Of a DNA stretch of 64,000 nucleotides, positions 1 to 9,948 are shown in pieces (the stretch's first letter is position 1; every line of letters begins with the position of its first letter). The translations under genes and the position numbers were made by a program. The notes under the pieces are model-generated. The model did no database searches and was not told the origin of the DNA. It saw only the letters and a list, made by a program, of their open reading frames with translations. Where the stretch lies: the NCBI RefSeq assembly GCF_027105055.1, contig NZ_CP114264.1, positions 248,001 through 312,000 of the forward strand, written 5' to 3'. The stretch comes from Acinetobacter sp. TR3 (GTDB lineage: Bacteria; Pseudomonadota; Gammaproteobacteria; Pseudomonadales; Moraxellaceae).

Positions 1-99
1 TTATATACCACGGTGGTAAGTTATCACTATCGAGTAAAATAATAAGTTAAGTTAACCATAAAAATGACGGATGAAGTTAACGGTGACAAGGAGGAGAGG

Positions 100-840
100 A
101 TGAAAGTTCTGATTGCTGATGATGAACCTCTCGCAGTAGAGCGTTTGTCACGTTTAGTGACCCAAATGGGTCATGAAGTGATTGCGACGGCGCATCATGG
201 GCAGGATGTGTTAAACCATATAGAAAATGATTCGCCCGATGTTGTTCTATTAGATATTCAAATGCCTGGAATGAACGGATTGGAGTGCGCTGAGCAGATC
301 AGTCATCTTCACCCTCGTCCAGCTATTATTTTTTGTACAGCATATGATCAACACGCATTGGAAGCGTTTAAGTTTCAAGCACAGGGATATTTGCTCAAGC
401 CTATTGCACAACAAGATTTACAACAGGTGTTCAATAGTCTGACGCAACTTACACAAGCACAAATGACTGGTTTACAACAACAAGACGATATGTACGATAC
501 TAAAACTCAACGCCATCAAATTGCTGCGAAAACTTATCGCGGGGTCGAACTTATTCCAATCGAGAATATTTACTATTTTCTAGCAGATCAGAAATACGTC
601 ACTGTTCGTCATCGGAATGGCAGTGTATTAATTGATGAAACTTTGAAAGATCTAGAATCTGAGTTTTCAGATCGTTTCATTCGAATTCATCGTAATGCTT
701 TAGTTTCTCTTGATTATTTAGAAGGATTGGAACTGATTGCGGCGGGTCAGTATCAGGTTAGATTGCGTGAGTTGGATGAGCGCTTATCTGTGAGTCGCCG
801 TCATTTACCAAGCTTAAGAGAATGTATGCATCAATTATAA
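100..840 (+). CDS. algR: LytTR-type response regulator (AlgR family)
   Basis: Two-component response regulator that binds DNA. The first 120 residues are a receiver domain with the acidic pair D7/D8, phospho-acceptor D52 in LLDIQMPG, T80 and K100. A LytTR DNA-binding domain follows at about residues 142-240. I chose the ATG at 100 rather than the one at 64 because AAGGAGGAG lies just ahead of it and the receiver fold starts directly there. The gene precedes hemC and hemD as algR does in Pseudomonas, where it is paired with the sensor AlgZ/FimS and controls type IV pili and exopolysaccharide. The sensor gene would lie upstream, outside the window. Family assignment is firm; the target genes here are unknown. 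Confidence 0.9.
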   Translation: MKVLIADDEPLAVERLSRLVTQMGHEVIATAHHGQDVLNHIENDSPDVVLLDIQMPGMNGLECAEQISHLHPRPAIIFCTAYDQHALEAFKFQAQGYLLKPIAQQDLQQVFNSLTQLTQAQMTGLQQQDDMYDTKTQRHQIAAKTYRGVELIPIENIYYFLADQKYVTVRHRNGSVLIDETLKDLESEFSDRFIRIHRNALVSLDYLEGLELIAAGQYQVRLRELDERLSVSRRHLPSLRECMHQL

Positions 841-943
841 AATATTGAGCTTAAGTCAGATGAAAAATCAGTTTTTGCTTGCAATTTTAGGTGAGCAAGT
901 TAAGTTTGAAACAATTGTTTTGATCCATGCTTAACTTGAATTT

Positions 944-1861
944 ATGAAAACCTTAAAAATTGCGACTCGACAAAGCCCACTTGCACTTTGGCAGGCGGAG
1001 CATATTCGCTCCCGTTTAAACGTGCTTTATCCAGATTTAACGGTTGAGTTGCTTAAGTTTGTGACGCAGGGTGATAAAATTCTAGATACACCTTTGGCAA
1101 AAATTGGTGGTAAGGGATTATTCGTTAAAGAACTGGAAGCTGCTTTGTTAGATGGTCGCGCTGATTTGGCGGTCCATTCAATGAAAGACGTGCCAATGCA
1201 CTTACCAGAAGGTTTAACGCTCGCTGTCACTTGTGAGCGAGAAGACCCACTTGATGCCTTTGTTTCGAATCATTACCAAAGTTTTGATGAGTTACCTCAA
1301 GGTGCCAAAGTAGGTACATCTAGTTTGCGTCGCAAATGCCAGATTTTACAAATACGTCCTGATTTAGAGATTATTGACTTACGTGGCAATGTGGGGACAC
1401 GTTTATCAAAACTTGATGATGGTCTATATGATGCCATTATTTTAGCCAGTGCAGGTCTAAAGCGTTTAGGTTTAGCGGATCGAATTCGTCATTGTTTAGC
1501 GCCTGTTTTAAGTTTACCTGCTGTTGGTCAGGGTGCATTGGGCTTAGAGTGCCGTGCAGATGATGTGGAATTATTAAAAATTATCCAACCATTACAGCAT
1601 GAAGAAACCTCAATTTGTGTGCGTGCAGAACGTGCGTTTAATGCCTATCTAGAAGGTGGTTGTCAAGTTCCAATCGCAGGATATGCAACTTTAGCCAATG
1701 ATCAGCTCAGCATAGAAGGTCGTGTGGGAAGTGTTGATGGGAAAATCTTACTAAAACAACAATTGGTTGGAACTTCAGAAGATGCTGAACAATTAGGTGA
1801 ACAACTTGCACAATGCTTATTGGAGCAAGGTGCAGGTGAATTGTTAAAAGCGCTTTATTAA
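944..1861 (+). CDS. hemC: Porphobilinogen deaminase (hydroxymethylbilane synthase)
   Basis: Cytoplasmic enzyme that joins four porphobilinogen molecules into hydroxymethylbilane in heme synthesis. The protein has 305 residues, close to the usual size. The substrate-binding segments HSMKDVP (about 78-84) and GTSSLRR (124-130) are present, and the cysteine that carries the dipyrromethane cofactor is C240 in EGGCQVP. The stop codon overlaps the hemD start (TAATG), which implies translational coupling with hemD. Confidence 0.98.
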   Translation: MKTLKIATRQSPLALWQAEHIRSRLNVLYPDLTVELLKFVTQGDKILDTPLAKIGGKGLFVKELEAALLDGRADLAVHSMKDVPMHLPEGLTLAVTCEREDPLDAFVSNHYQSFDELPQGAKVGTSSLRRKCQILQIRPDLEIIDLRGNVGTRLSKLDDGLYDAIILASAGLKRLGLADRIRHCLAPVLSLPAVGQGALGLECRADDVELLKIIQPLQHEETSICVRAERAFNAYLEGGCQVPIAGYATLANDQLSIEGRVGSVDGKILLKQQLVGTSEDAEQLGEQLAQCLLEQGAGELLKALY

Positions 1862-2637
1862 TGCTTTTTATTAATACGCGCCCTGAAGACCGTGCTGTGA
1901 ACTTAACGCAAGCATTGTTGGAAGTGGGTCATCAGGTTATCAATCTGCCATTATTGGAACTTGTTGCTGAACCTTTTTCGTTGAATTTACGTGAACTGTA
2001 TCAGCAACTTGAGCAGGTGCAAGTTATTGTTGTGGTCAGCCCGACCGCCGTTGATGTCGGTATGCAATATTTACAACAACAAAAGATATCCTTAGATCAA
2101 CTCAAGCATGTGCAATGGATCGCAGTGGGGCAAGCAACGGCCCAAGCACTCGCAAAATTTAATGTAGACAGTCACATCCCCGAGGTTGAAAATTCAGAAG
2201 GTATGCTAGATCTCCCGATATTAAATCAACACGTGCATTTGGATAAAGTTGCTTTTTGGCGTGGTCTTGGGGGGCGGCAGTTTATGATGCAACGGTTGCA
2301 ACAGCAAGGTGTCGAGATTCTTAATTTTGTTCTTTATCGTCGCCAATGCCCAATACAAAGTGTTACGCTTTTTCCAAAAATTTTAAAAAAAATAATGCCA
2401 AGTCAACCTGTTATGGTGTTGATTAGTAGTGAGGCGAGTTGGAATAATTGGCAGCAGCTTTGTGGTCAAAATAATATAGATGTGAAATGGATATATTTGG
2501 CGCTAGGTGAACGTTTAGCGCAGCTACTCAAAAATGCACGATTGCAAACACATCAAGAGATTAACATTATTCAGCTTGATAATTTATCTACATCAGAGAT
2601 TATTCAACGTATCGGTGCTTGGCAAGGGCGTATATGA
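1861..2637 (+). CDS. hemD: Uroporphyrinogen-III synthase
   Basis: Closes hydroxymethylbilane with inversion of ring D to give uroporphyrinogen III. The 258-residue protein begins with the typical NTRPEDRA segment and has the two-lobed HEM4 layout. HEM4 proteins diverge strongly, so identification leans on this motif, length and position directly after hemC, with which it overlaps by one base. It also overlaps the next gene (ATGA), so hemC-hemD-hemX-hemY probably form one operon. Confidence 0.95.
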   Translation: MLFINTRPEDRAVNLTQALLEVGHQVINLPLLELVAEPFSLNLRELYQQLEQVQVIVVVSPTAVDVGMQYLQQQKISLDQLKHVQWIAVGQATAQALAKFNVDSHIPEVENSEGMLDLPILNQHVHLDKVAFWRGLGGRQFMMQRLQQQGVEILNFVLYRRQCPIQSVTLFPKILKKIMPSQPVMVLISSEASWNNWQQLCGQNNIDVKWIYLALGERLAQLLKNARLQTHQEINIIQLDNLSTSEIIQRIGAWQGRI

Positions 2638-3461
2638 GAAAGATTGTTTACCTGATTTTATTACTAAGTTTATTATGGTTAGCCAAACTTAGTTATGACG
2701 TAGCACAATATTCTCAGATCGTTCCTCAACTCCAGCAACAGCTTACACAGCAGCAGCAACGTTATTCTTTGCTGAATGATCAATTTGTCGCTGTGCAGCG
2801 ACAATTGCAAGATGCTCATTTATCTGACCCTTCAGAAGCTTCGAGCTTACCCAGTATGGTCACGGGTGTTGCTCCTGTTATATTAATCAAACAGCAATTA
2901 GAGTTAGTTCAATTCGCAATAGATCAACAACAGTTCATTTATGCGATTGATCAATTAAATCAAGTACAGCAGCATATTGTTCAATATACGGTTTCTCCTG
3001 CTTTACAGCATAGTCTGATGAAAGCGATCGAACAGGATAAACAAGCTATTCAACATTATGTGCTTATCCAAACCCAACAGCAGCAACAGATTGATACTTT
3101 ATTGCAGCAGTTGGATCAAAAGCTTTTACAAGAAGTGCATAACCCAACTATTAAAATGCAAAAAGCTGAAGCTTCTTCATGGTGGTCTTGGTTCAAATTT
3201 GAAAAGGTGCAACGTACACAGCCTGATTTAATCAATCGTCATCTCATTTTAAAGGAAGCCCAGTTACGGTTACTGCTTGCTTCGCAGGCTTTACATCAAG
3301 GGCAGGCATCTGAGTATCGCAAATCCGTTCAAGAGGTAATTCGATTATTATCAATATTACCTGATCAAAACAGTCAAACGATCAAGCAAAAATTAGAAAA
3401 GCTGTTAAATCTTTCAGTTATTCCGACACCTAAATTAATGACCCTTGGTTTACTGGGGTAA
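2634..3461 (+). CDS. hemX: HemX-like membrane protein
   Basis: HemX-family protein encoded in heme operons of gamma-proteobacteria; its biochemical role is not settled. It has one N-terminal membrane helix (about residues 3-18), then a glutamine-rich coiled coil and an alpha-helical periplasmic domain with the usual WWSWFKFEKV segment. I start it at the ATG at 2634, which overlaps the hemD stop, rather than at an in-frame TTG at 2619. It lacks the methyltransferase domain that older annotations of this family imply. Confidence 0.88.
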   Translation: MRKIVYLILLLSLLWLAKLSYDVAQYSQIVPQLQQQLTQQQQRYSLLNDQFVAVQRQLQDAHLSDPSEASSLPSMVTGVAPVILIKQQLELVQFAIDQQQFIYAIDQLNQVQQHIVQYTVSPALQHSLMKAIEQDKQAIQHYVLIQTQQQQQIDTLLQQLDQKLLQEVHNPTIKMQKAEASSWWSWFKFEKVQRTQPDLINRHLILKEAQLRLLLASQALHQGQASEYRKSVQEVIRLLSILPDQNSQTIKQKLEKLLNLSVIPTPKLMTLGLLG

Positions 3462-3468
3462 TGTAATT

Positions 3469-4662
3469 ATGAAACAATTGGTGCTCATTTATTTACTTGT
3501 AAGCCTATTATTTTTTGCTATGTTTGCCATGCTGAGCTATGGCTACGGTAATGGCTATGTGTATATTTACTGGCGCGATTGGCAGTTCCAAAGCAGTTTA
3601 TGGGGCTTAATCGCACTTTTTATTGTGATTAGTTTATTTGCACAGTTGTTATGGTTTGTGAGTCGCAGATATTTTGCGCGAGAACAGCGTAAGAAAGAAA
3701 ATATTTTACAATTTAAAGATCTACATCCATATGAACAGCTCGGTATAGTCTGGCTGCTTGATGCGGCAAAAGAACAGCAAGAATTTATTGAGCGTGTTTT
3801 TACTCAATCAGGCTTACTGAGTAATATTGTTGATGCGCAATTTGATTATAAAAATGGTGACTATCAACTCGCTTTGCAGAAACTAGAGAAATCAGCACCG
3901 ATGGCCTTTGAGCTTGCAGAACTACAGCGGATCGATATTTTCTTAGAACAACATGAAACAGAAAAAGCATTAACCCATTTAGAATTCCTTGCACAGCATC
4001 AACTTTCACCTTGGTTGGCTGAGATTGAAACTGCTTACCAACAACGTATTACTGTTTTGTGGGGCAAACTTGCCTTACAACAGCCTTGGTTATTTTTACA
4101 ATCAATTCAGCATGGTTTATTAAGTGCAGAACATCGCGATCTTTGGTTGCAACAATTACTCATACAGTTTGATCAAGCATCTGTGGATGACTTAGCTGCA
4201 CTGCAACAGCGATATATTGCTCTAGAGAATGAAATTCAAGCACGACCATATAGTAGTAAGGTTTTGTGGTTGAAATTATTAGCACGTATGCCAGAAATGG
4301 GATTGCAGCATGAGGATCTTGCATTGCATTTATTGCAAGAAAATTTCGATCCAGAGGTTTTTTATCTTTGGTTCCAACAGCAACTACTGAAGCAAATTCC
4401 CGATTATAGCTATGTTGAGCAACGTATTATTCAGCTAGAACAGCGTTACACGAGTGTTCCAATGTTGACCTTTGCAAAATGGCATATTTATGTTGCAACT
4501 CAACGTTCAGAAGAAGCTGAGCAATTATTAACTTTATATCCTGATAATATATTAATGAGCTATTTGCGGATTAAATCAACGCTTGGAGATAATCTGGATT
4601 TAATCAGACAGTTGAATTTAATCTTTGAAAATGATGTTAATTTTTTAAACTTTAAGATATGA
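3469..4662 (+). CDS. hemY: HemY-like protoheme biosynthesis membrane protein
   Basis: HemY N-terminal domain protein with TPR-like helical repeats. Two membrane helices lie at about residues 3-22 and 40-62, separated by the conserved segment GYGNGYVYIYW. The rest is helical and probably periplasmic or membrane-associated. The start is placed at the ATG at 3469; the in-frame TTG at 3445 would add residues inside hemX and lacks the usual N terminus. This is not protoporphyrinogen oxidase, which shares the HemY name in Bacillus. It is the last gene of the hemCDXY run. Confidence 0.88.
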   Translation: MKQLVLIYLLVSLLFFAMFAMLSYGYGNGYVYIYWRDWQFQSSLWGLIALFIVISLFAQLLWFVSRRYFAREQRKKENILQFKDLHPYEQLGIVWLLDAAKEQQEFIERVFTQSGLLSNIVDAQFDYKNGDYQLALQKLEKSAPMAFELAELQRIDIFLEQHETEKALTHLEFLAQHQLSPWLAEIETAYQQRITVLWGKLALQQPWLFLQSIQHGLLSAEHRDLWLQQLLIQFDQASVDDLAALQQRYIALENEIQARPYSSKVLWLKLLARMPEMGLQHEDLALHLLQENFDPEVFYLWFQQQLLKQIPDYSYVEQRIIQLEQRYTSVPMLTFAKWHIYVATQRSEEAEQLLTLYPDNILMSYLRIKSTLGDNLDLIRQLNLIFENDVNFLNFKI

Positions 4663-4669
4663 GTGGAAT

Positions 4670-5107
4670 ATGAAAGAACTGTCTGTCTACCCTGTTGTAT
4701 ATCGACAAACAATTGCTTGGGGAGATATGGATGCTTTTGGGCATGTAAATAATGTGCAGTATTATCGTTATATTGAAAGTGCACGAATTGCTTATTTAAT
4801 GGCATTAAATATTTTTGATCAAGATATAGTGACGGTGGTAGCCTCTAGTCAATGTAAATATTTAAAGCCAGTATTTTATCCTGATTTGCTGCATATTGGT
4901 GCACGTATTGAAGAGCTCAGAAATAGTGCTTTTCGAATGCATTATAGTTTATGGAGTGAAACACAAAACCAAATCGTTGCAACAGGAGAGGCGGTGATGG
5001 TTTGTCTTGATAAATTAACGTCCAATAAACAAGCTATTCCTGAATTGATTAAACAAAATATTATTGCTATTGAACAAAGTGTTGGAAATAATCTTGCATT
5101 AAAATAA
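4670..5107 (+). CDS. Acyl-CoA thioesterase, hotdog fold (YbgC/FcbC type)
   Basis: Small hotdog-fold thioesterase of 145 residues. The active-site segment W-G-D-M-D-x-F-G-H-V-N-N lies near residues 17-28, and the aspartate there is the expected catalytic residue. Substrate cannot be inferred; relatives hydrolyse short-chain or aromatic acyl-CoA. It starts 7 bases after hemY, so it may be co-transcribed with the heme genes, though no functional link is evident. Confidence 0.85.
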   Translation: MKELSVYPVVYRQTIAWGDMDAFGHVNNVQYYRYIESARIAYLMALNIFDQDIVTVVASSQCKYLKPVFYPDLLHIGARIEELRNSAFRMHYSLWSETQNQIVATGEAVMVCLDKLTSNKQAIPELIKQNIIAIEQSVGNNLALK

Positions 5108-5504
5108 TTTTTATAAAGACTATTATGTCTATATTGATTCATTAAAGGCTTGGTTTTATATAATTGGCTTGCTTATTTAAGGATTGATTTAAAAATAAGA
5201 TAAGCTTTTTATATGAAACTTATTGTCATAAAACCATCAAAAATTAAGAAAAAATTAATATTGATAAGATTTGGTAAGAACTGTTTTTTATAATCGAATT
5301 GAAATTAAATAGAGCCTGATTGATCAAATAATGCTGATATTTTTTGTTTTATTGTAAATATAAGATGATTTATGGTTATATTGTGATTAATTTGACTAAT
5401 TTAATATTGATTATTTAATTGTATATAAATTAATATAGAATTGAATCTTTGAATTCATTTTTTATTTTGAGTGATATATTTCTTTTTGAGTTGGAGTGGT
5501 TCTC
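5108..5504 (+). other. Long AT-rich intergenic region before hns
   Basis: About 400 bases with very high AT content and many TTGATT and TATA-like runs, too many to assign one promoter. I see no open frame, tRNA or convincing terminator. AT-rich curved DNA ahead of an H-NS gene would suit autoregulation, which is inference. Confidence 0.4.
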
Positions 5505-5831
5505 ATGAAACCAGATATTAGTGATTTATCTGTGGAAGATTTAAAACGTTTACAGGTAGAAGCAGAAGCTTTAATTTTAAGTAAAAAAGATCAAGCAATT
5601 GAAGATGCTTATAATCAAATTATTGCGATTGCTGAAGCCGTTGGTTTTAGCGTTGAAGAATTATTAGAGTTAGGTGAGCAAAAGCGTAAGAAAACAACGC
5701 GCAAAGCAGTAGAACCACGCTACCGTAATAAAAATAATACAGAAGAAACTTGGACTGGTCGTGGTAAACAGCCACGTTGGTTAGTTGCTGAATTAGAAAA
5801 AGGCGCAAAACTTGAAGATTTTCTAATCTAA
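5505..5831 (+). CDS. hns: H-NS family nucleoid protein
   Basis: Histone-like nucleoid-structuring protein of 108 residues. The N-terminal half is a helical oligomerisation region. The C terminus has the DNA-binding segment TWTGRGKQPRWL, the hallmark loop that inserts into the minor groove of AT-rich DNA. The start is the ATG at 5505, eight bases after GGAG; an in-frame GTG at 5496 overlaps that site. It is monocistronic, with a terminator at 5886-5911. It probably silences AT-rich acquired DNA, such as the reverse transcriptase locus in this window (inference). Confidence 0.95.
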   Translation: MKPDISDLSVEDLKRLQVEAEALILSKKDQAIEDAYNQIIAIAEAVGFSVEELLELGEQKRKKTTRKAVEPRYRNKNNTEETWTGRGKQPRWLVAELEKGAKLEDFLI

Positions 5832-5885
5832 ACAAGTTTTAGTCGTCATCGTTTTGTCATACGATGATTCTATGCTTCATTAAAG

Positions 5886-5911
5886 CCAAGCTTAAAAAGC
5901 TTGGTTTTTTT
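5886..5911 (+). terminator. Rho-independent terminator after hns
   Basis: A perfect 8-bp stem (CCAAGCTT and its complement) with an AAA loop is followed by seven T residues. Confidence 0.92.
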
Positions 5912-6007
5912 ATATGAGAGAATTGGCGATGTTGAAAAAGTATGCATAATGTCATTCAGGGGCGAGTGTCTCTAAAAGGATGATATTTTGCATTTGGTAA
6001 GGGTGGA

Positions 6008-6751
6008 ATGAAGAAAAATACCAAACAATGGAAGTGGTGGGTTTTTGCCATTTTTGCATTTTTAATTTTTATTATTTTACAAATTCCAGCAACATGGTTA
6101 ATTGCGAAATTTTCTAAAGATAATCAAATCTTACATAATGTTAGCGGCAATATTTGGCAGGGACAAGCGGATTGGCAAAAAGGTCAGTTACGTGGTTCTG
6201 TGCATTGGAAAACCCGTCCTTTAGATTTATTAATGTTGCGTCTTGGTGCAAATCTCGATATTCACAGCGGGAATACCCAATTTAATGGCATTTTTGGTTA
6301 CGGTTTAGGTCAAAAGATTTTGATCAAAGATTTGCAAGGTGAAATTGCACCAGAGACTTTAAAGTATTTTGCCAATTGGCAGTGGCCTGAGAATTCAATT
6401 CAACTTAAAGATGTACAATTTAATTATCAAAAAGAAAAAGGCTTTACTTCAACTCAAGGTAAATTGCACTGGGGTGGTGGTGAGTTGAATTATACCTTTG
6501 GTCAACGCCAAGATCGTATGAATATGCCTTCATTAACTGCAGAAATGAAAGATGAAAATGGACAATTGCAAATAGATGTTCGGGATCAGCAAAGTCAGAA
6601 AATGGCGAATCTAAGTTTAGACCCGAATCTTATGCTCGATGTTCAATTGACACAGCGGATGTTATTAAATGTACCATCTTATCAAGGTAAAGCGGGACTC
6701 GACACTTATGTGATTAGTTCTCGCCAACCATTGTTGCAAGGTGGTTTTTAA
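6008..6751 (+). CDS. gspN: Type II secretion system protein N
   Basis: Accessory inner-membrane component of the type II secretion system. The 247-residue protein has one N-terminal membrane helix (about residues 11-29). The periplasmic part has the GspN pattern of VSGNIWQGQA followed by beta-rich repeats. A purine-rich AAGGGTGG precedes the ATG. Its stop overlaps the gspC start by one base. In Acinetobacter the T2SS genes are split over several loci, and N-C-D form one of them. Confidence 0.92.
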   Translation: MKKNTKQWKWWVFAIFAFLIFIILQIPATWLIAKFSKDNQILHNVSGNIWQGQADWQKGQLRGSVHWKTRPLDLLMLRLGANLDIHSGNTQFNGIFGYGLGQKILIKDLQGEIAPETLKYFANWQWPENSIQLKDVQFNYQKEKGFTSTQGKLHWGGGELNYTFGQRQDRMNMPSLTAEMKDENGQLQIDVRDQQSQKMANLSLDPNLMLDVQLTQRMLLNVPSYQGKAGLDTYVISSRQPLLQGGF

Positions 6752-7584
6752 TGAAAACAATAGCACAAAAACTACAACAGTTTCGTTGGCAGCAATTCGA
6801 TAAAACAAGTGCTTTTATCCTAGCCTTACTAATTTTATGGTTGTGCTGGAAGTTAGCTTCTTTATTTTGGTGGGTGGTGGCTCCACCTCAGCCGATGCAG
6901 TTTGATCGTGTTGCATTAGGTTCACAACAGGCGCAAGTTCCTAATATTAGTTCTTTTGCACTATTTAATGAACCTGCTGCCACGACAGCACAAGATAATG
7001 TCAATGTGGAGTTGCAGGGCGTACTGTTGGGTTATCCAAGCTATTTGTCATCGGCGGTTATTAAGTTAAACGATACTGCTGAACGTTATCGTGTTGGTGA
7101 AACCATCGGTTCAACTTCCTATCAACTGGCGGAAGTGTATTGGGACCATGTCATTCTGAAGCAGGGTAATGGTGCAACACGAGAAGTTAAATTTAAGGGT
7201 TTAGATAATGGTTTATACCAGCCAATTACCCCTGTATTAAACCCTCAAGCTGCAACACCTCAAACACCTGCGCCTGCTCAAAACTCATCGCAATCTGCAC
7301 TAGGACAAGCGATCCAACAAATGCAGGAAAATCGTGAGCAGTATTTAAAAAATATGGGAGTGAGTGGTGGTTCAGACGGTTACGAAATCTCAGATCGAAC
7401 ACCAACGAATTTAAAAAATACCTTGGGTTTGCGGTCTGGTGATCGTATTCTATCGATCAACGGTCAGACAGTCGGGCAGGGTCTTAGCGAAGTGCAATTA
7501 TTAGAGCAAGTACGTCGTGAAGGACATGCCAAAATAGAAATAAAACGTGGTGATCAAGTGATGACCATACAACAAAGTTTTTAG
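6751..7584 (+). CDS. gspC: Type II secretion system protein C
   Basis: Inner-membrane clamp protein that links the T2SS platform to the secretin GspD. It has a cytoplasmic N terminus, a membrane helix at about residues 20-45, a homology region at about 60-150 (VELQGVLLG...), a Pro/Gln/Ala-rich linker and a C-terminal PDZ domain (about 190-277, with GDRILSINGQTV). It is translationally coupled to gspN and lies 32 bases before gspD. Confidence 0.94.
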   Translation: MKTIAQKLQQFRWQQFDKTSAFILALLILWLCWKLASLFWWVVAPPQPMQFDRVALGSQQAQVPNISSFALFNEPAATTAQDNVNVELQGVLLGYPSYLSSAVIKLNDTAERYRVGETIGSTSYQLAEVYWDHVILKQGNGATREVKFKGLDNGLYQPITPVLNPQAATPQTPAPAQNSSQSALGQAIQQMQENREQYLKNMGVSGGSDGYEISDRTPTNLKNTLGLRSGDRILSINGQTVGQGLSEVQLLEQVRREGHAKIEIKRGDQVMTIQQSF

Positions 7585-7625
7585 TGATAACACGTCATCA
7601 CATTAGTTAGGAATAAGTGCAGGTT

Positions 7626-9884
7626 ATGGCTTTCTTGAATCATCAACGTCCACTTTGGGCACTACTTGCTGCCGCACCTTTGGTTGCGACCATCAGTACC
7701 AATGTGCAAGCACAAACATGGAAGATTAATCTACGTGATGCGGATTTAACGGCATTTATTAATGAAGTCGCTGATATTACGGGTAAGAACTTTGCAGTTG
7801 ATCCTCGTGTGCGCGGGAACGTTACTGTTATTTCCAATAAACCTCTCAATAAAGATGAGGTGTATGACCTATTTTTAGGTGTATTGAATGTTAATGGTGT
7901 AGTTGCACTTCCATCAGGTAATACGGTCAAGTTAGTCCCCGATAGCAATGCTAAAAACTCAGGGATTCCTTACGATGCACGAAGTCGTGCAGGTGGTGAT
8001 CAAATTGTTACTCGCGTCATTTGGTTACAAAATACGAATCCAAATGATTTGATTCCTGCGTTACGACCATTGATGCCGCAATTTGCACATTTGGCTGCTG
8101 TTGCTGGCACCAATGCTTTGATTGTTTCAGATCGTGCCACGAATATTTATCAACTTGAAAATATTATCCGTAATTTGGATGGTACAGGGCAAAATGATAT
8201 TGAAGCGATCAGTTTACAATCAAGTCAGGCTGAAGAAGTTATTGGTTTGCTCGAAACCATGAGTGCAACAGGTGCCTCTAAAGATTTTATTGGTTCGCGT
8301 GTGCGAATTATTGCAGATAATCGAACCAATCGTATTTTAATTAAGGGTGATCCTGATTCACGCAAACGTTTACGCCAGATGATTGAAATGCTCGATGTTC
8401 CATCGGCAGATCGCTTGGGTGGTTTGAAAGTATTCCGTTTGAAATATGCGAGTGCCAAGAACTTAGCTGAAATTCTACAAGGTTTAGTCACAGGGCAGTC
8501 AGTTTCGTCCTCATCAAATTCTAGTGCTAGTAAATCAAACTCAATTAGCAATCTAGTTTCAAATAATCAAAATTCGGGTTCATCGACGGGAACTTCAACC
8601 TCTTCAATTTCCACACCGTCAATTAATCTTAACAATAACAGTAATAATAGCCAAAATAGTGGTGTTACAAGCTTTAATAGTGCTGGTGTGAGTATTATTG
8701 CAGATAGCACTCAAAATGCTTTGGTTGTTAAAGCTGATCCGCAATTGATGCGTGAAATTGAGGCAGCCATTCAGCAGTTAGATACTCGACGTCAGCAAGT
8801 CTTGATCGAGGCTGCTATTATTGAAATTGTAGGTAGTGATGCTGATCAACTTGGTGTGCAATGGGCATTAGGTGATCTCAATAGCGGCGTTGGATTAATT
8901 AACTTTTCGAATGTTGGCTCTAGTATTTCTAAGCTCGCAGCAGGTTATTTAACAGGTGGGGCGGCTGGTGTTGGTTCCGCACTTGGTACAGGTTCATCCA
9001 TTATCTTGGGTGAATACAAGGAAGGTGCGAATGGCTCGCGTAAATTGTATGGTGCTCTCATTCAAGCGCTAAAAGAAAATAAAAAATCAAATTTATTGTC
9101 TACACCATCTATCGTGACAATGGATAATGAAGAAGCGTATATCGTAGTGGGGCAGAATGTTCCATTTGTGACCGGCTCGGTTGCGACGAATGGAAACAGT
9201 ACGGTGAATCCTTACACAACCGTTGAACGTAAAGATGTGGGTGTTACTTTAAAGGTGATCCCTCATATTGGTGAAGGTGGTTCTGTTCGACTTGAAGTGG
9301 AGCAAGAAGTTTCAAACGTTGAAAATAGTAAGGGTCAGGCTACTGATTTGGTGACAAGTAAACGAGCGATTAAAACTTCAGTCCTCGCAGATCATGGGCA
9401 AACTGTCGTGTTAGGTGGCTTGGTTACCGATCAGACTGATGTTAGTCGTCAAAGTTTGCCTGTTCTTGGGGATATTCCTTATCTTGGTCGTTTGTTCCGT
9501 TCAGATAGTCGTGGCAATCAAAAACGTAATTTACTTGTATTTATCCATCCAACCATAGTGGGTGATGCTGAGGATGTGCAACGTATATCTCAACAACGTT
9601 ACAACCAGCTATACAGCCTCCAATTGTCTATGGATAAAAATGGTAATTTTGCAAAATTACCTGAAAATGTTGCGGATATTTATCGCCCACAACCTGCTGT
9701 AAGTAGCTCACCATACCAAAAAGTTCCAACAACAACGCAAAAAGAGGCTGTGGTTATCACAAAGCCTGTCGTTGTGGTCGAGCCTCAAATACAAAGAAAA
9801 ACGGTGCAGCTTCCAGCCAAAGCAACTGAACGCAGTAAAAATACAGTGACAACCACGACGATTCGTCCTGCGTCTTCACAGTAG
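7626..9884 (+). CDS. gspD: Type II secretion system secretin
   Basis: Outer-membrane secretin through which folded exoproteins leave the cell. It has a signal peptide (about residues 1-30, ending NVQAQ), N0 to N3 domains, then the secretin core with VPFVTGS and the C-terminal segment VLGDIPYLGRLFR. An unusually long Ser/Asn/Thr-rich stretch (about residues 295-350) interrupts the N3 region. The C-terminal tail after about 680 is low in complexity and may bind a pilotin. The start could be the ATG at 7626 or the GTG at 7617, which has AGGA four bases ahead; both leave the signal peptide intact. Confidence 0.95.
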   Translation: MAFLNHQRPLWALLAAAPLVATISTNVQAQTWKINLRDADLTAFINEVADITGKNFAVDPRVRGNVTVISNKPLNKDEVYDLFLGVLNVNGVVALPSGNTVKLVPDSNAKNSGIPYDARSRAGGDQIVTRVIWLQNTNPNDLIPALRPLMPQFAHLAAVAGTNALIVSDRATNIYQLENIIRNLDGTGQNDIEAISLQSSQAEEVIGLLETMSATGASKDFIGSRVRIIADNRTNRILIKGDPDSRKRLRQMIEMLDVPSADRLGGLKVFRLKYASAKNLAEILQGLVTGQSVSSSSNSSASKSNSISNLVSNNQNSGSSTGTSTSSISTPSINLNNNSNNSQNSGVTSFNSAGVSIIADSTQNALVVKADPQLMREIEAAIQQLDTRRQQVLIEAAIIEIVGSDADQLGVQWALGDLNSGVGLINFSNVGSSISKLAAGYLTGGAAGVGSALGTGSSIILGEYKEGANGSRKLYGALIQALKENKKSNLLSTPSIVTMDNEEAYIVVGQNVPFVTGSVATNGNSTVNPYTTVERKDVGVTLKVIPHIGEGGSVRLEVEQEVSNVENSKGQATDLVTSKRAIKTSVLADHGQTVVLGGLVTDQTDVSRQSLPVLGDIPYLGRLFRSDSRGNQKRNLLVFIHPTIVGDAEDVQRISQQRYNQLYSLQLSMDKNGNFAKLPENVADIYRPQPAVSSSPYQKVPTTTQKEAVVITKPVVVVEPQIQRKTVQLPAKATERSKNTVTTTTIRPASSQ

Positions 9885-9948
9885 ATGCACAGAAGCGCTT
9901 ATGTCACAATGTTATGATTGAAAGAAATTATGATAAGGATAAACATCT

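Noticed and set aside
6..18. 13-base palindrome TACCACGGTGGTA ahead of algR
   Set aside because: It could be an operator, but it is short, at the window edge, and without a partner site to support it.
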